Source: Duganella sp. CF517
Lineage (GTDB): Bacteria; Pseudomonadota; Gammaproteobacteria; Burkholderiales; Burkholderiaceae_D
DNA: 64,000 nt
Direction of reading: 5' to 3'
NCBI RefSeq assembly: GCF_900110275.1
Contig: NZ_FODC01000005.1
Span: forward strand, 248,001 to 312,000
The position numbers and the translations under genes are program-made. The notes beneath the pieces are model-generated. The model did no database searches. It saw only the letters and a program-made list of their open reading frames with translations, and had not been told where the DNA came from. The first letter of the stretch is position 1, and each line of letters starts with the position of its first letter. This document shows positions 32,881 through 42,079 of the stretch, in pieces.

Positions 32881-34669
32881 TACCGAACCAAAAACCGGCG
32901 GCCAGACGCGCCAGGCGTTCGCGCTGCTGCACCGCGCCGCCCGCCCCGACCAGCACCACCTGGGCTGGGCCGTGATGTGGCTGATGCTGGCCGCGCTGCT
33001 CGAGGTGCTCGGCCCGATCATGGGCAAGGCGCTGATCGACGAACACCTGCTGCCGCGCCACCTGGACTGGCCGCGCATGGCCGCGCTGCTGGCCGGCCTG
33101 CTGCTGACCGGCTGGATCGCCAGCGGCCTGCGCTACCTGCAGCTGGTGCGCCTGTCCGGCCTGGCGATGCGCTCGGTGATGCGGCTGCGGCAGATGGTCT
33201 ACGGCCACGTGCTGCTGCTGCCGATGTCGTTCTTCGACCGCGCCATCACCGGCCAGCTGGTCTCGCGCGTGACCAACGACACCGAGGCGGTCAAGAACCT
33301 GTACATCCAGGTGCTGTTCGTCATGCTCGACAGCACCATCGTATTGGTCGGCACCATCGCCGCCATGGCGTTCCTGGACTGGCGCCTGATGTCGATGGTG
33401 CTGGCGCTGCTGCCGGCGGTGCTGGTGATCGTCTGGCTGTACCAGCGCTGGAGCGCGCCGGCCGTCACCCGCGCCCGCGCGCTGCGCAGCGACATCAACG
33501 GCCAGATGGCCGAATCGATCGGCGGCATGAGCGTGCTACAGGCGAACAACGCCGAGGCGCGCTTCGGCGCCCGCTTCGCCGCCACCAACCACGACCACTA
33601 CACGGCGCGCCTGGCCGAGCTGCGCGCCAACGCCTGGCTGCTGCGCCCGGCGCTGGACCTGTTCAACATCATCCTGCTGGCGGCCGTGATCTTCATGTTC
33701 GGCAACCGCGAGATGACCGCCTCCGAGGTCGGCGTGCTGTACGCCTTCATCAGCTACCTGGCGCGCGTGATCGAGCCGCTGATCCAGATCACCATGCAGT
33801 TCAGCCAACTGCAGCAGGCGGTGGTGGCCAGCGCCCGCGTCGCCACCCTGCTCGACGAGGCGGCCGCCAACGAGCATAGCGCGGCGGCGCCGGGCAACGC
33901 CCGCCACGCCGGCGCCGACCGCGACGACGACGGCGCCCGGCCGGCGGTGGCGATCCGCCATCTGAACTTCGCCTACAACGAAGGCCAGACGGTGCTGCAC
34001 GACCTGTCGCTGGAGATCCCGCAGGGGGCGTTCTTCGGCATCGTCGGCCACACCGGCAGCGGCAAGTCGACCCTGCTGTCGCTGCTGCTGCGCTTTTATC
34101 CGGCGCACCACGGCAGCATCGCCATCCACGGCGTGCCGCTCGACGAGATCGACAACGAGCGCTTCCGCGCCGAGGTCGGGCTGGTGCCGCAGGACCCGTT
34201 CCTGCTGGCCGCCTCGGCCCGCGAGAACATCGACATGGGACGCGGACTGACGCAGCAACAGATCGAGACGGCGGCGCGCGCGGCGCACGCGCACGACTTC
34301 ATCACCGCGCTCGACCAGGGCTACGACACCCCGCTGGGCGAAGGCGGTTCGCGCCTGTCGGTCGGCCAGAAGCAGCTGATCGCCATCGCCCGCGCGCTGG
34401 CGGGGCAGCCGCGCATCCTGCTGCTCGACGAGGCGACTTCGCACATCGACTCGCAAACCGAGCAGATCGTGCAGGTGGCGATGGACGAATTGCGCGGCAA
34501 GGTGACGGTGATCGCCATCGCCCACCGGCTGTCGACGATCCGCGACGCCGACCGCATCATCGTGCTCAATCACGGCCGCATCGCCGAGACCGGGCCGCAC
34601 GAGCAACTGATGCAGATCGACGGCGGGCTGTACCAGCGGCTGTACCTGTTGCAGCAATTGGCCGCGTAA
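32870..34669 (+). CDS. mdlB: ABC exporter half-transporter, MdlB-like
   Basis: 599 residues: six membrane helices (about 35-320), a short acidic linker (NARHAGADRDDDGARP), then the ATPase domain with Walker A GHTGSGKST, a Q-loop, signature LSVGQKQ (Gly-to-Val variant, also seen in E. coli MdlB) and Walker B ILLLDEATSHID with the catalytic Glu. It complements MdlA: the intact catalytic Glu here pairs with the partner's signature LSGGQ. Translation is coupled to mdlA by the overlapping start at 32870. The pair is about the same size as E. coli MdlA/MdlB. Confidence 0.85.
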   Translation: MPSNTEPKTGGQTRQAFALLHRAARPDQHHLGWAVMWLMLAALLEVLGPIMGKALIDEHLLPRHLDWPRMAALLAGLLLTGWIASGLRYLQLVRLSGLAMRSVMRLRQMVYGHVLLLPMSFFDRAITGQLVSRVTNDTEAVKNLYIQVLFVMLDSTIVLVGTIAAMAFLDWRLMSMVLALLPAVLVIVWLYQRWSAPAVTRARALRSDINGQMAESIGGMSVLQANNAEARFGARFAATNHDHYTARLAELRANAWLLRPALDLFNIILLAAVIFMFGNREMTASEVGVLYAFISYLARVIEPLIQITMQFSQLQQAVVASARVATLLDEAAANEHSAAAPGNARHAGADRDDDGARPAVAIRHLNFAYNEGQTVLHDLSLEIPQGAFFGIVGHTGSGKSTLLSLLLRFYPAHHGSIAIHGVPLDEIDNERFRAEVGLVPQDPFLLAASARENIDMGRGLTQQQIETAARAAHAHDFITALDQGYDTPLGEGGSRLSVGQKQLIAIARALAGQPRILLLDEATSHIDSQTEQIVQVAMDELRGKVTVIAIAHRLSTIRDADRIIVLNHGRIAETGPHEQLMQIDGGLYQRLYLLQQLAA

Positions 34670-34840
34670 CCGGCACGGGATCGCCACGGGATGGCCGCCC
34701 TGGTCATCTTGATTTGTCAACATGTGCGCTTTTCGATGAAAAATACGCGCACTGCGTCTTTGGTAGTTGCAACAAGAATATAATTACCCGGATGACTCCG
34801 CAGTGGCGGAGCGCTTTCAGGGGGCTTGGCGTTGGTGGTG

Positions 34841-36934
34841 ATGAGAAACAGCTGGTGGTTGATCCAGGCGCGTACGTGCGCACTGGCGGCGGCTCTCACG
34901 CTATGCCCCTCGGCGGCCTTCGCCCAGATGGACGAGGCCACGCTGAACGGCCGCCTGTTCGACATCCGCGAGCAAAGCCGCTTCGTCCCCGACAAGGCGC
35001 TGGCCGAGCTGCTGAAACTGCAGCCCGAAGCCGACGGCAAATCCCCGTACACCCGCGCCGAACTGCTGGTGCAGATCAGCGCCTCGCGCATGCGCCTGGG
35101 CGACAACGCCGGGGCCATGGCCGGCGCCGAGCAGGTCATCGCCTACGGCAAAAGCCTCAAAGACAACGTCATCATCGCCAAGGGCATGCTCAACAAGGTG
35201 TATGTGCTGTCCGCCAAGGCCGACATCGAAGCCGCGCACGCGCTCGCCTTCGAGGCGGAAAAACTGGCCATGAGCACCGACAACGCCGCGCTGCGCACCC
35301 AGGCCACCATCACCGCCGGCCAGTGCTACGCCGAGCAGGGCAACTTCCCGCCGGCGCTGATCACGCTGCAGCGGGCGCTGGACCTGTCGCGCACCGTCAA
35401 GGACGATCCGGCGATGCCGGCCGCCGCCCTCAACGCGCTGACCACGCTGTACACCCAGATGAAGGAATTCGACAAGGCGTCCGCCAGCCTGGCCGATTTG
35501 TTGGCCGAGACCGAAAAACTGAACTCGCCGGGCCGCATGGCGATGGCCAAGACCACCGAATACGGCCTGGCGATCGACTCCGGCCAAAACAAGCGCGCGC
35601 TGGCGGCGCTGCTGCGCACCCTGGAGCTGGTGCGCAAGCTCGGCGCCGAACGGATGGTCGGCTCGACCCTGGTCAACCTGTCCGACAGCTACCTGAAGGA
35701 ACGCGATTACCCGCGCGCGGCCCAGTACGCGCAGGAAGCCTTGCGCCTGACACAGCGCAGCAACGACGAATCGAGCACCGCCGTGGCGCGCATCAACCTG
35801 GCGCAGGCCTACCTGGCGATGGGCCGCATCGCCGAAGGCAAGGCCGAGTACGAAGCCGGCATGGCGCGCTATGAGCGGGAAAACAACAAGCCTTATCTGC
35901 AACAGGTGCTGCGCGAATATGGCGAGGTGCTGGAACGCTCGGGCGACCTGGCCGGTGCGTTGTCGGCCTACCACCGCGAGCGCGAGCTATCAAACGAGCT
36001 GTTCGAAAAGCAGCGCCAGAAAGCGGTGCTGGAGCTGCAGGAAAAGTACGCGACCGAGAAAAAGCAGCGCCAGATCGAACTGTTGAGCCGGGAGAACCAG
36101 CTCAAGGGCGTGGAAATCGATAACCGCCGGCTGCAACAGCGCATCTGGTGGCTGCTGGCGCTGGTGTTCGGGCTGGCCTCGCTGATGATCGGCATGTTGT
36201 ACCGCAAGGTGCGCAACGCCAACGCCCAGCTGGAGGAGAAAAACCTCGAGCTCAAGGCGCAATCGACGCTCGATCCGTTAACGTCGCTGTACAACCGGCG
36301 CCACTTCCAGGAATTCATGCGCGGGCTCAAGCCGCACGACAAGTTGCCGCCGGAAATCGAAAAGCGCGCCGAGCACCGCAACGACATCGTCGGCGCGCTG
36401 TTCCTGCTCGACGTCGACCATTTCAAGAACGTCAACGACACCTACGGCCACGCCGCCGGCGACGCGGTGCTCAAGATGATCGCGGAAAATCTGCGCATCG
36501 CGCTGCGCGAGACCGACATGATCGTGCGCTGGGGCGGCGAGGAATTCCTGGCGTTCCTGCCGGCCAGCCCGCGCCACGGCCTGGACGACATCGCCAAGCG
36601 GATCCTGACGGGGATCTCGTCGCAGACGATCCGCTATCAGGGGCATGAGATCTCGGTGAAGGTGTCGTTGGGGTTCTCGCCGTTCCCGCTGACGCCGGGC
36701 GGCACGCCGCTGCCGTGGGAACGGGCGGTCAACCTGGTCGACATGGCGCTGTACATGGCCAAGTCGCACGGCCGCAACCGCGCGTACGGGGTGCGCGGCT
36801 TCGCCAACCTCGAGCGCACGTCGATGGAGGCGATCGAACAGGACCTGGAACGCGCGTGGCGCGACGGCTTCGTCGATTTGAGCGTGGTGTCGGGCGAGAC
36901 GGCGGCGCAGGCGCTGGCACCGGCCGCCGCCTGA
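34841..36934 (+). CDS. TPR-GGDEF membrane diguanylate cyclase
   Basis: About 697 residues. A signal peptide (ending PSAAFAQ near 29) and a periplasmic array of tetratricopeptide repeats (about 60-400; for example STLVNLSDSYLKERDYPRAAQYAQEALRL) precede one membrane helix (WWLLALVFGLASLMIGMLY, about 436-455), a coiled coil and a cytoplasmic GGDEF domain. RWGGEEFLAFLP is an intact active site, and RETD five residues before it is the inhibitory site. It should make c-di-GMP in response to a periplasmic protein or peptide. I chose the ATG at 34841; upstream TTG/GTG codons at 34826-34838 are alternatives. It is monocistronic. Confidence 0.9.
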   Translation: MRNSWWLIQARTCALAAALTLCPSAAFAQMDEATLNGRLFDIREQSRFVPDKALAELLKLQPEADGKSPYTRAELLVQISASRMRLGDNAGAMAGAEQVIAYGKSLKDNVIIAKGMLNKVYVLSAKADIEAAHALAFEAEKLAMSTDNAALRTQATITAGQCYAEQGNFPPALITLQRALDLSRTVKDDPAMPAAALNALTTLYTQMKEFDKASASLADLLAETEKLNSPGRMAMAKTTEYGLAIDSGQNKRALAALLRTLELVRKLGAERMVGSTLVNLSDSYLKERDYPRAAQYAQEALRLTQRSNDESSTAVARINLAQAYLAMGRIAEGKAEYEAGMARYERENNKPYLQQVLREYGEVLERSGDLAGALSAYHRERELSNELFEKQRQKAVLELQEKYATEKKQRQIELLSRENQLKGVEIDNRRLQQRIWWLLALVFGLASLMIGMLYRKVRNANAQLEEKNLELKAQSTLDPLTSLYNRRHFQEFMRGLKPHDKLPPEIEKRAEHRNDIVGALFLLDVDHFKNVNDTYGHAAGDAVLKMIAENLRIALRETDMIVRWGGEEFLAFLPASPRHGLDDIAKRILTGISSQTIRYQGHEISVKVSLGFSPFPLTPGGTPLPWERAVNLVDMALYMAKSHGRNRAYGVRGFANLERTSMEAIEQDLERAWRDGFVDLSVVSGETAAQALAPAAA

Positions 36935-36998
36935 ACCTGCCGCCGCGCCATCCGCCGGCCGTTATCGTCCAGCCGCTAGCTTGCAGCCGTCGCGCGCG

Positions 36999-37427
36999 TC
37001 ACTTGGCCGGCGTGCTGCCCGCCTCGCGCTCGCGCGCCTTTTCCTGCATCTTCTCGCCGGCCTGTTCCAGCTTGCGGCCGGCGGCATCGGTGGCCTCGTT
37101 GAACTTTTGCCCGGCCGTCGTGGCGGCGCTGTCGAGCTTTTGGCCCGCCGTCTCGCCGGCGCGGTCCAGTTTTGCCCCGGCCGTCTCGGCGGCGCGGTCG
37201 ATCTTCTGGCCGGTGTCCCTGGCCGCTTCGCTCATCTGCTGACCGGCGTTGTCGCGCACCTGGCTCAATTCGCTGCCGGCCTTGGCCGTGGCCTGGTCGA
37301 CCTTGCGCCCCGCGCGTTCGGCCGGACCGGCCTCGCTCGGATCGTCCTTCTGGCAACCGCCCAATAGCGCCGCCACCGCCAGCAGCAGGGCGCCGGCGCC
37401 GCGAATGGTCGTGCTTGTATTAGTAGC
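36999..37427 (-). CDS. Small lipoprotein with 11-residue amphipathic repeats
   Basis: 142 residues. A signal sequence with lipobox LLGGC near residue 26 predicts lipid anchoring. The mature part is almost entirely a repeat of about 11 residues, roughly A-G-x-K-h-D-x-A-x-x-x (AGAKLDRAGET, AGQKLDSAATT, AGQKFNEATDA, AGRKLEQAGEK), rich in Ala, Lys, Asp/Glu and Gln. Such repeats form apolipoprotein-like or LEA-like helices. The ATG at 37427 has GAGGGAG upstream. Function unknown; a stress-protective envelope role is a guess from the repeat type. It is convergent with the TPR-GGDEF gene. Confidence 0.75.
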   Translation of the reverse strand, partial: ATNTSTTIRGAGALLLAVAALLGGCQKDDPSEAGPAERAGRKVDQATAKAGSELSQVRDNAGQQMSEAARDTGQKIDRAAETAGAKLDRAGETAGQKLDSAATTAGQKFNEATDAAGRKLEQAGEKMQEKAREREAGSTPAK

Positions 37428-37518
37428 CATCTTAGTCTCCCTCAAGAATCATTGTCATTAACATACAACATCCCGCGCCGATGCAGCGCACGGGACATCA
37501 TGACAGGAGGGCGGCGGA

Positions 37519-37968
37519 TCAGGCGATTTTCTTGGGCGGCGGTGGCGGCGTGAAGACGATGTTTTCGGACGTCGGCGCGGTATCGCTCGCGTCCGACGTC
37601 TCCAGCCAGTTCATCAATTTTTCCATGCGGCGGATCAGGATGCCCTTGCTGCTGATATAGCCGACCTGCTCGAAATTCTCCGGCTTGCTGACCATCTTGG
37701 ACACGGTCGGCAAGTTGTCGGCCAGGCGTTCGAACGCCTTGCGCGCCTTCTGCTCCCACTTGACCAGGTTCGGCTCGTTGAAGCGGTTGCTCTCGTAGTA
37801 GATGGTCAACGTCCGGTCGTGGTTGCCGAAACCGACAATGGCCGAGCCCTTGCGCACCGTCTCCAGCACGTCCTCCTTGATGCTGGCCGTCGGCACGAAC
37901 AACGCGGCGCGTCCGTTCGCGTCGGGGCGTTCCAGCGGCAAATCCTGTCCCATTATTACCGTCATCAT
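37519..37968 (-). CDS. Hypothetical protein of 149 residues
   Basis: A soluble protein without signal peptide, with a mixed alpha/beta pattern in the first half (ALFVPTASIKEDVLETVRKGSAIVGFGNHDRTLTIYYESNRF), a charged helical middle (WEQKARKAFERLAD) and a C-terminal helix (GILIRRMEKLMNWLET) before a poly-Pro tail. I do not recognise the family. Codon use fits the genome, so it is probably a native gene. Three in-frame ATGs at the start (37968, 37965, 37953) leave the exact beginning open. It is on the same strand as the small lipoprotein 91 bases further on. Confidence 0.6.
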   Translation of the reverse strand: MMTVIMGQDLPLERPDANGRAALFVPTASIKEDVLETVRKGSAIVGFGNHDRTLTIYYESNRFNEPNLVKWEQKARKAFERLADNLPTVSKMVSKPENFEQVGYISSKGILIRRMEKLMNWLETSDASDTAPTSENIVFTPPPPPKKIA

Positions 37969-38124
37969 GCATCCTGTTGTTATGCCAAGGAGTTGCTGCT
38001 AGGCTATATTCCTGATTCTATATCGCTCCCTTGGTCATTACAAGGAGAATGCGCTGCGGCGTGGCGGCGGCGCGAATGCCCATATGAAAGCCCTTATAAT
38101 GCGACATTCAATGCGGCAATCCTC

Positions 38125-39186
38125 ATGGCAGACCCTGTTATCTTAATGACTACTTCCCGCTTCGGCGACATTCCCGACCGCGCGGTCGACACGGCCGAGC
38201 GCAACGTGCGCGACACACTGGCGCTGGCGATCGAACACGCCGCGCCGCAGGGCGCGCTGATCGTCTACGACACCCGCACCGACCTCAACCGGGCGCTGAC
38301 CGAGGCCTACCGGCGCGTGGCGCCGGACGCGCGCTTCGTCGACTTCGACACCGTCGCGCCGGACGACGTGCTGGCCGCCTTCGCCGACATGGCGGCGGGC
38401 GACCTGGTGGTGCTGATCCAGTCGACCAGCTTCCGGCTCGAAGCGTTCCGCATCCGCATCGAACTGTTCAAGCGCGGGCTGAAGGTGATCGAGCACGTGC
38501 ACCTGTCGCGCATGCCGGGGGAACAGGGGCTGCACTACATCGATGCGCTGGCCTATGACCCGGCCTACTATCGCGGCGTCGGCCACGCGCTCAAGGCCCG
38601 CATCGACGCCGCGCGGCACGGCGTGGTCGACAGCGGCGACGGCGAGCGGCTGGTGTTCGGTTCGCCGTTCGAAGCGGCCAAGCTCAATATCGGCGACTAC
38701 AGCGGGATGAACAACGTCGGCGGCCAGTTTCCGCTGGGCGAAGTGTTCACCGAGGCGCGCGACCTCGAGGCGGTCAACGGGCGCGTGCGCATCTTCGTCT
38801 TCGGCGACACCGCCTTCCTGGTCAACAAGCCGGCCACGCCGGTGACGTTGATCGTCGAAAAAGGCCGCGTGGTGGGCGCCGAAAACGCCACGCCGGAATT
38901 CGACAACATGCTCGCCATCATCCGCGCGCACGAGGGCGAGGTCTGGCTGCGCGAACTGGGGTTCGGCATGAACCGGGCGTTTTCGCGCGACTGCATGGTC
39001 GACGACATCGGCACCTTCGAGCGCATGTGCGGCATCCACCTGTCGCTGGGCGCCAAGCACGGCGTGTACGCCAAGCCACAGTTCAAGCGCAAGGAAGCGC
39101 GTTACCACGTCGACGTGTTCGCGGTGACGGAAGCGGTGTATCTCGACGACGAACAGGTCTACCGCGACGGCGCGTGGCGGGTCTAG
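38125..39186 (+). CDS. M29-like metallopeptidase (aminopeptidase T-related)
   Basis: 353 residues, no signal peptide. The C-terminal half has the ordered metal-site pattern of M29 aminopeptidases: Glu in PLGEVFTEA, Glu in LRELGFGMN, His in GIHLSLGAKHGVY and His-x-Asp in RYHVDVFAV. The N-terminal half is a Rossmann-like domain (GALIVYDTRTDLNRALTEAY). M29 enzymes are cytoplasmic dimeric cobalt/zinc aminopeptidases. Members of this shorter group are usually annotated only as aminopeptidase-like, so activity is inferred. The start at 38125 has a weak ribosome site, and an ATG at 38146 is an alternative. The upstream 152 bases include an AT-rich stretch that probably holds the promoter. Confidence 0.62.
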   Translation: MADPVILMTTSRFGDIPDRAVDTAERNVRDTLALAIEHAAPQGALIVYDTRTDLNRALTEAYRRVAPDARFVDFDTVAPDDVLAAFADMAAGDLVVLIQSTSFRLEAFRIRIELFKRGLKVIEHVHLSRMPGEQGLHYIDALAYDPAYYRGVGHALKARIDAARHGVVDSGDGERLVFGSPFEAAKLNIGDYSGMNNVGGQFPLGEVFTEARDLEAVNGRVRIFVFGDTAFLVNKPATPVTLIVEKGRVVGAENATPEFDNMLAIIRAHEGEVWLRELGFGMNRAFSRDCMVDDIGTFERMCGIHLSLGAKHGVYAKPQFKRKEARYHVDVFAVTEAVYLDDEQVYRDGAWRV

Positions 39187-39298
39187 CCGGCTCTATCATT
39201 CCGGACAGAAAATTTCCAAAAAGAACATTATTTAGTCTTTTGGCATTACAATCTCGCCTGCGCGGCACGTGCCGCGGATCAAACCAGGAGAGAATTCG

Positions 39299-41008
39299 TT
39301 GCGTAATCCGTCCATCACCCTGGCCTGCGCCCTGTCGCTGATGCTGTCCGCCTGCGGCGGCGGTGGCGGCGGCGCCGGCGGCGCCCAGCCGGCCCCCGCT
39401 TCCGCCGCAGCGCCCCTGAAGCTGACGGCCGTCACCCCGGCCGATGGCGCGACCACCGGCGTCGACGCCGTGGCCACCGCCAGCTTCGACGCCGCGCCCG
39501 CGATGCCCACGCTGACCGCCGCCACCTTCTCGCTCAGCAGCAGTATCGGCGCGGTCGACGCCCGTCTGGCGCTGAACGGCAGCACCGTGAGCCTGACGCC
39601 CACCGCGCCGCTGGTGTGGGGCAGCCGCTACCAGCTCAAGGTGTCGGACACGGTCGCCAGCACCGCCGGCGGCAAGCTGGGCGCGTCTTCGCTGACCAGC
39701 TTCGATACCCGTATGCCGAGCTGGGGCGCGACGGCCGCGGTCGATGCCGCCGCCGCGCCGGTATGGGTCGGCCCCGCGGACGACGTGGTGATGATCGGCA
39801 GCGCCCGCAACGGCGACACCGTCAGCCTGTGGTCCGAACTGCGCAACGCGACGACCCAGATGGTGGCGCGCCACTACTCGGCCGCCAGTCAACGCTGGAG
39901 CGCGGCGGTCTACATCCAGGGCAACAGCAATTGGGCGGAAGGGGCCGCTCTGAGTGTCAACGGCGCCGGCAACGCCTGCGCGATCTGGGAGGAAGCGCAG
40001 GACGATGGCCGCTTCGTCGTGCGGGCGGCGCGCTTCGACGCCGCCGCCGGCCAGTGGTCCAGCCCGCTGACCATCTCCAACGCCAACGGTCCCTCGTCGC
40101 GGTACGCAAAGCCGCAAGTCGCGGTCGGCCAAAACGGCAACATCATCGCGGTTTGGAAGCAGTATGTCGGCGGCGGCGGCGGCGCCACCATCGACGCCGC
40201 CTACTACGACGCGGGCAGCCAGCAATGGACGCCGGCGCGCCCGCTGCACGGCGTCGCCGACACCGGCTTCCCGGTGACGGCCATCGACCCGCGCGGCAAC
40301 GCCATCGTGCTGTGGTCGCAGGTCGTCGCCGCGCCAAACGACTATGTCGCGCACGCGGCGCGCTACGATGCGGGCGCCAAAGCGTGGAGCACCCCCGCCA
40401 TCATCGCGACCACCGCCGCTGGCACCTCCTTTGTGTCGAAGCTCGCTTTCGATCAGGCCGGCAACGCGATCGGGGTCATAACAGAATATACGTCCCCAAG
40501 CGTCGCGCTGGGCGTGGTGCGCTACAGCGCCGCCAGCAATAGCTGGAGCAAGCCCCAGGTGGTCGATGTCAGCACCTCCAGCTCCGAACAGCTCGCCGTC
40601 GACGCCGCCGGCAACGCCATGCTGGTCTGGCGCGAATACAACCTCGGGCGCGCCACCGACACGATCAAGAGCCGCCGCTACCAGTCGTCGACCGGCACCT
40701 GGAGCGAGCTGACCAGCATTGACGATCGGGTCACCTCGACCATGCCGTTGGTGGTCGACAGCGCAGGTAACTTCGTGACCGCTTGGGTGGGGTATTCCGA
40801 AACCAGCTATGCACTCAAAACCATGCGGTTCAATGTCGCCACCGGCAAATGGGATACGCCGACGACGATCGCGGCGGGCGCTGCCCAATTGCGCGATCCG
40901 GTGCTGACGATCGACCAGAGCGGGCAGGCAATGCTGCTGTGGCCCCAGCATTCCAGCACCGGTTTCTCCGACGCGCATATCCGCTTCAGCCGCTTGACAG
41001 GACGCTAA
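39299..41008 (+). CDS. Lipoprotein with N-terminal Ig-like (Big_5) domain and beta-propeller-like repeats
   Basis: 569 residues from a TTG at 39299 with AGGAG 8 bases upstream; the ATG further upstream has no ribosome site. The lipobox LSAC (C19) is followed by a Gly-rich linker. Residues about 40-140 resemble a bacterial Ig-like domain (VTPADGATTGVDAVATASFD). About 150-569 is a repeat of 50-60 residues with the theme Asp-x-x-Gly-Asn-h-h-h-x-W and R-Y/F-D-x-x-x-x-x-W (for example AVDAAGNAMLVWREY, AIDPRGNAIVLWSQ), probably a beta-propeller. Likely an outer-membrane-anchored surface protein; no enzyme motif is seen. Confidence 0.78.
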   Translation: MRNPSITLACALSLMLSACGGGGGGAGGAQPAPASAAAPLKLTAVTPADGATTGVDAVATASFDAAPAMPTLTAATFSLSSSIGAVDARLALNGSTVSLTPTAPLVWGSRYQLKVSDTVASTAGGKLGASSLTSFDTRMPSWGATAAVDAAAAPVWVGPADDVVMIGSARNGDTVSLWSELRNATTQMVARHYSAASQRWSAAVYIQGNSNWAEGAALSVNGAGNACAIWEEAQDDGRFVVRAARFDAAAGQWSSPLTISNANGPSSRYAKPQVAVGQNGNIIAVWKQYVGGGGGATIDAAYYDAGSQQWTPARPLHGVADTGFPVTAIDPRGNAIVLWSQVVAAPNDYVAHAARYDAGAKAWSTPAIIATTAAGTSFVSKLAFDQAGNAIGVITEYTSPSVALGVVRYSAASNSWSKPQVVDVSTSSSEQLAVDAAGNAMLVWREYNLGRATDTIKSRRYQSSTGTWSELTSIDDRVTSTMPLVVDSAGNFVTAWVGYSETSYALKTMRFNVATGKWDTPTTIAAGAAQLRDPVLTIDQSGQAMLLWPQHSSTGFSDAHIRFSRLTGR

Positions 41009-41024
41009 GCGACGGTAAGCGCCG

Positions 41025-41972
41025 CTAAGCGGACGCCGCCGGGAGGCGCCGCAATGGGCGGTCCCAAGGCGGCACCGGCTGGCCATCCGGCTGGAATTCG
41101 GCCACCAGATGATCGATCAATGCCCTGACCTTGGGCGACGGCTGGCGGCTGGCCGGATACAGCGCGCTCAGATGATTGAGCGGCAGCTCCCAGTCGGCCA
41201 GCACCGGCACCAAACTGCCCTCCATCAGCGCGCGCCAGGCCAGGAAGGTCGTGTTGTAGACGATCCCCAGTCCCTGCTGCGCCGCGTGCTGCAGCACCAG
41301 CCCATTATTGGCCGTGAACGCGGCCTGCACGCGCACCGTGCGCCGCTCCTCCCCTTTGCTGAAGTGCCACGCGGTGCCGTCGGTCAGGTGGCTGAAGTGC
41401 AGGCAGCGGTGGCCGTGCAAATCCTCCGGCGTTTGCGGCACGCCATGCCGCGCCAGGTAATCCGGCGACGCGCACAGCACGCCTTTGCACGGCGCCAGCG
41501 GGCGCATCGCCAACGCGTGCACGTCCGGTATCCCGCCCACCCTGATCGTCAGGTCGAAGCCATGCTCGATCGGATCGAGCAGCGCGTCGTCCAGGTACAG
41601 CATCGGCGACAGCTGCGGATGCAGCAGGTTGAAACGCGCCACCGCGCCGGCCAGCCATTCGCTGCCAAAACTGGACGGCGCCTGTATCCGCAGCGGCCCG
41701 GCCAACTCCGCGCCGGCGTGGGCCACCACCCGCGCCGCCTCGCGCGCCTGCTCCACCGTCGCGGTGCACGGCGCCAGGTAGGCCTGGCCGGCGTCGGTCA
41801 GGCTCACCTCGCGCGTCGAGCGGTGCAGCAGGCGCGCCTGCAGCCGGTCCTCCAGCTGCAGGATGTGCTTGCTGACCATCGCCCGCGTCAGCCCCAGCCG
41901 GCGGCCCGCCTCGCTGAAGCTGCGCAGCCGTGCCACCTCGACGAAAATCTCCATTGCGCGTAACTGATCCAT
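41025..41972 (-). CDS. LysR-family transcriptional regulator
   Basis: 315 residues beginning MDQLRAMEIFVEVARLRSFSEAGRRLGLTR, the canonical LysR winged helix-turn-helix (about 1-60), followed by a two-lobed effector domain of the CrgA/DsdC-like subgroup (PLRIQAPSSFGSEWLAGAVARF, DLTIRVGGIPDVHALAMRPL). The start at 41972 is fixed by the family N-terminus. It is divergent from the PhyH-dioxygenase gene with 107 bases between starts, so it probably controls the dioxygenase/isomerase pair and itself. The intergenic bases include TTGTCNNNTTGTCAA-like half sites, but no unambiguous T-N11-A palindrome was established. Confidence 0.9.
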   Translation of the reverse strand: MDQLRAMEIFVEVARLRSFSEAGRRLGLTRAMVSKHILQLEDRLQARLLHRSTREVSLTDAGQAYLAPCTATVEQAREAARVVAHAGAELAGPLRIQAPSSFGSEWLAGAVARFNLLHPQLSPMLYLDDALLDPIEHGFDLTIRVGGIPDVHALAMRPLAPCKGVLCASPDYLARHGVPQTPEDLHGHRCLHFSHLTDGTAWHFSKGEERRTVRVQAAFTANNGLVLQHAAQQGLGIVYNTTFLAWRALMEGSLVPVLADWELPLNHLSALYPASRQPSPKVRALIDHLVAEFQPDGQPVPPWDRPLRRLPAASA

Positions 41973-42079
41973 GCGCGATTGTCTCCACTTTGACGACAAT
42001 GTGTCAACCTTTTCGCCAATTGTCCGGCGCGCCGCAGCGCCGTACAATGACCGATCCATACTATTCTCCGGAGCCGGGC

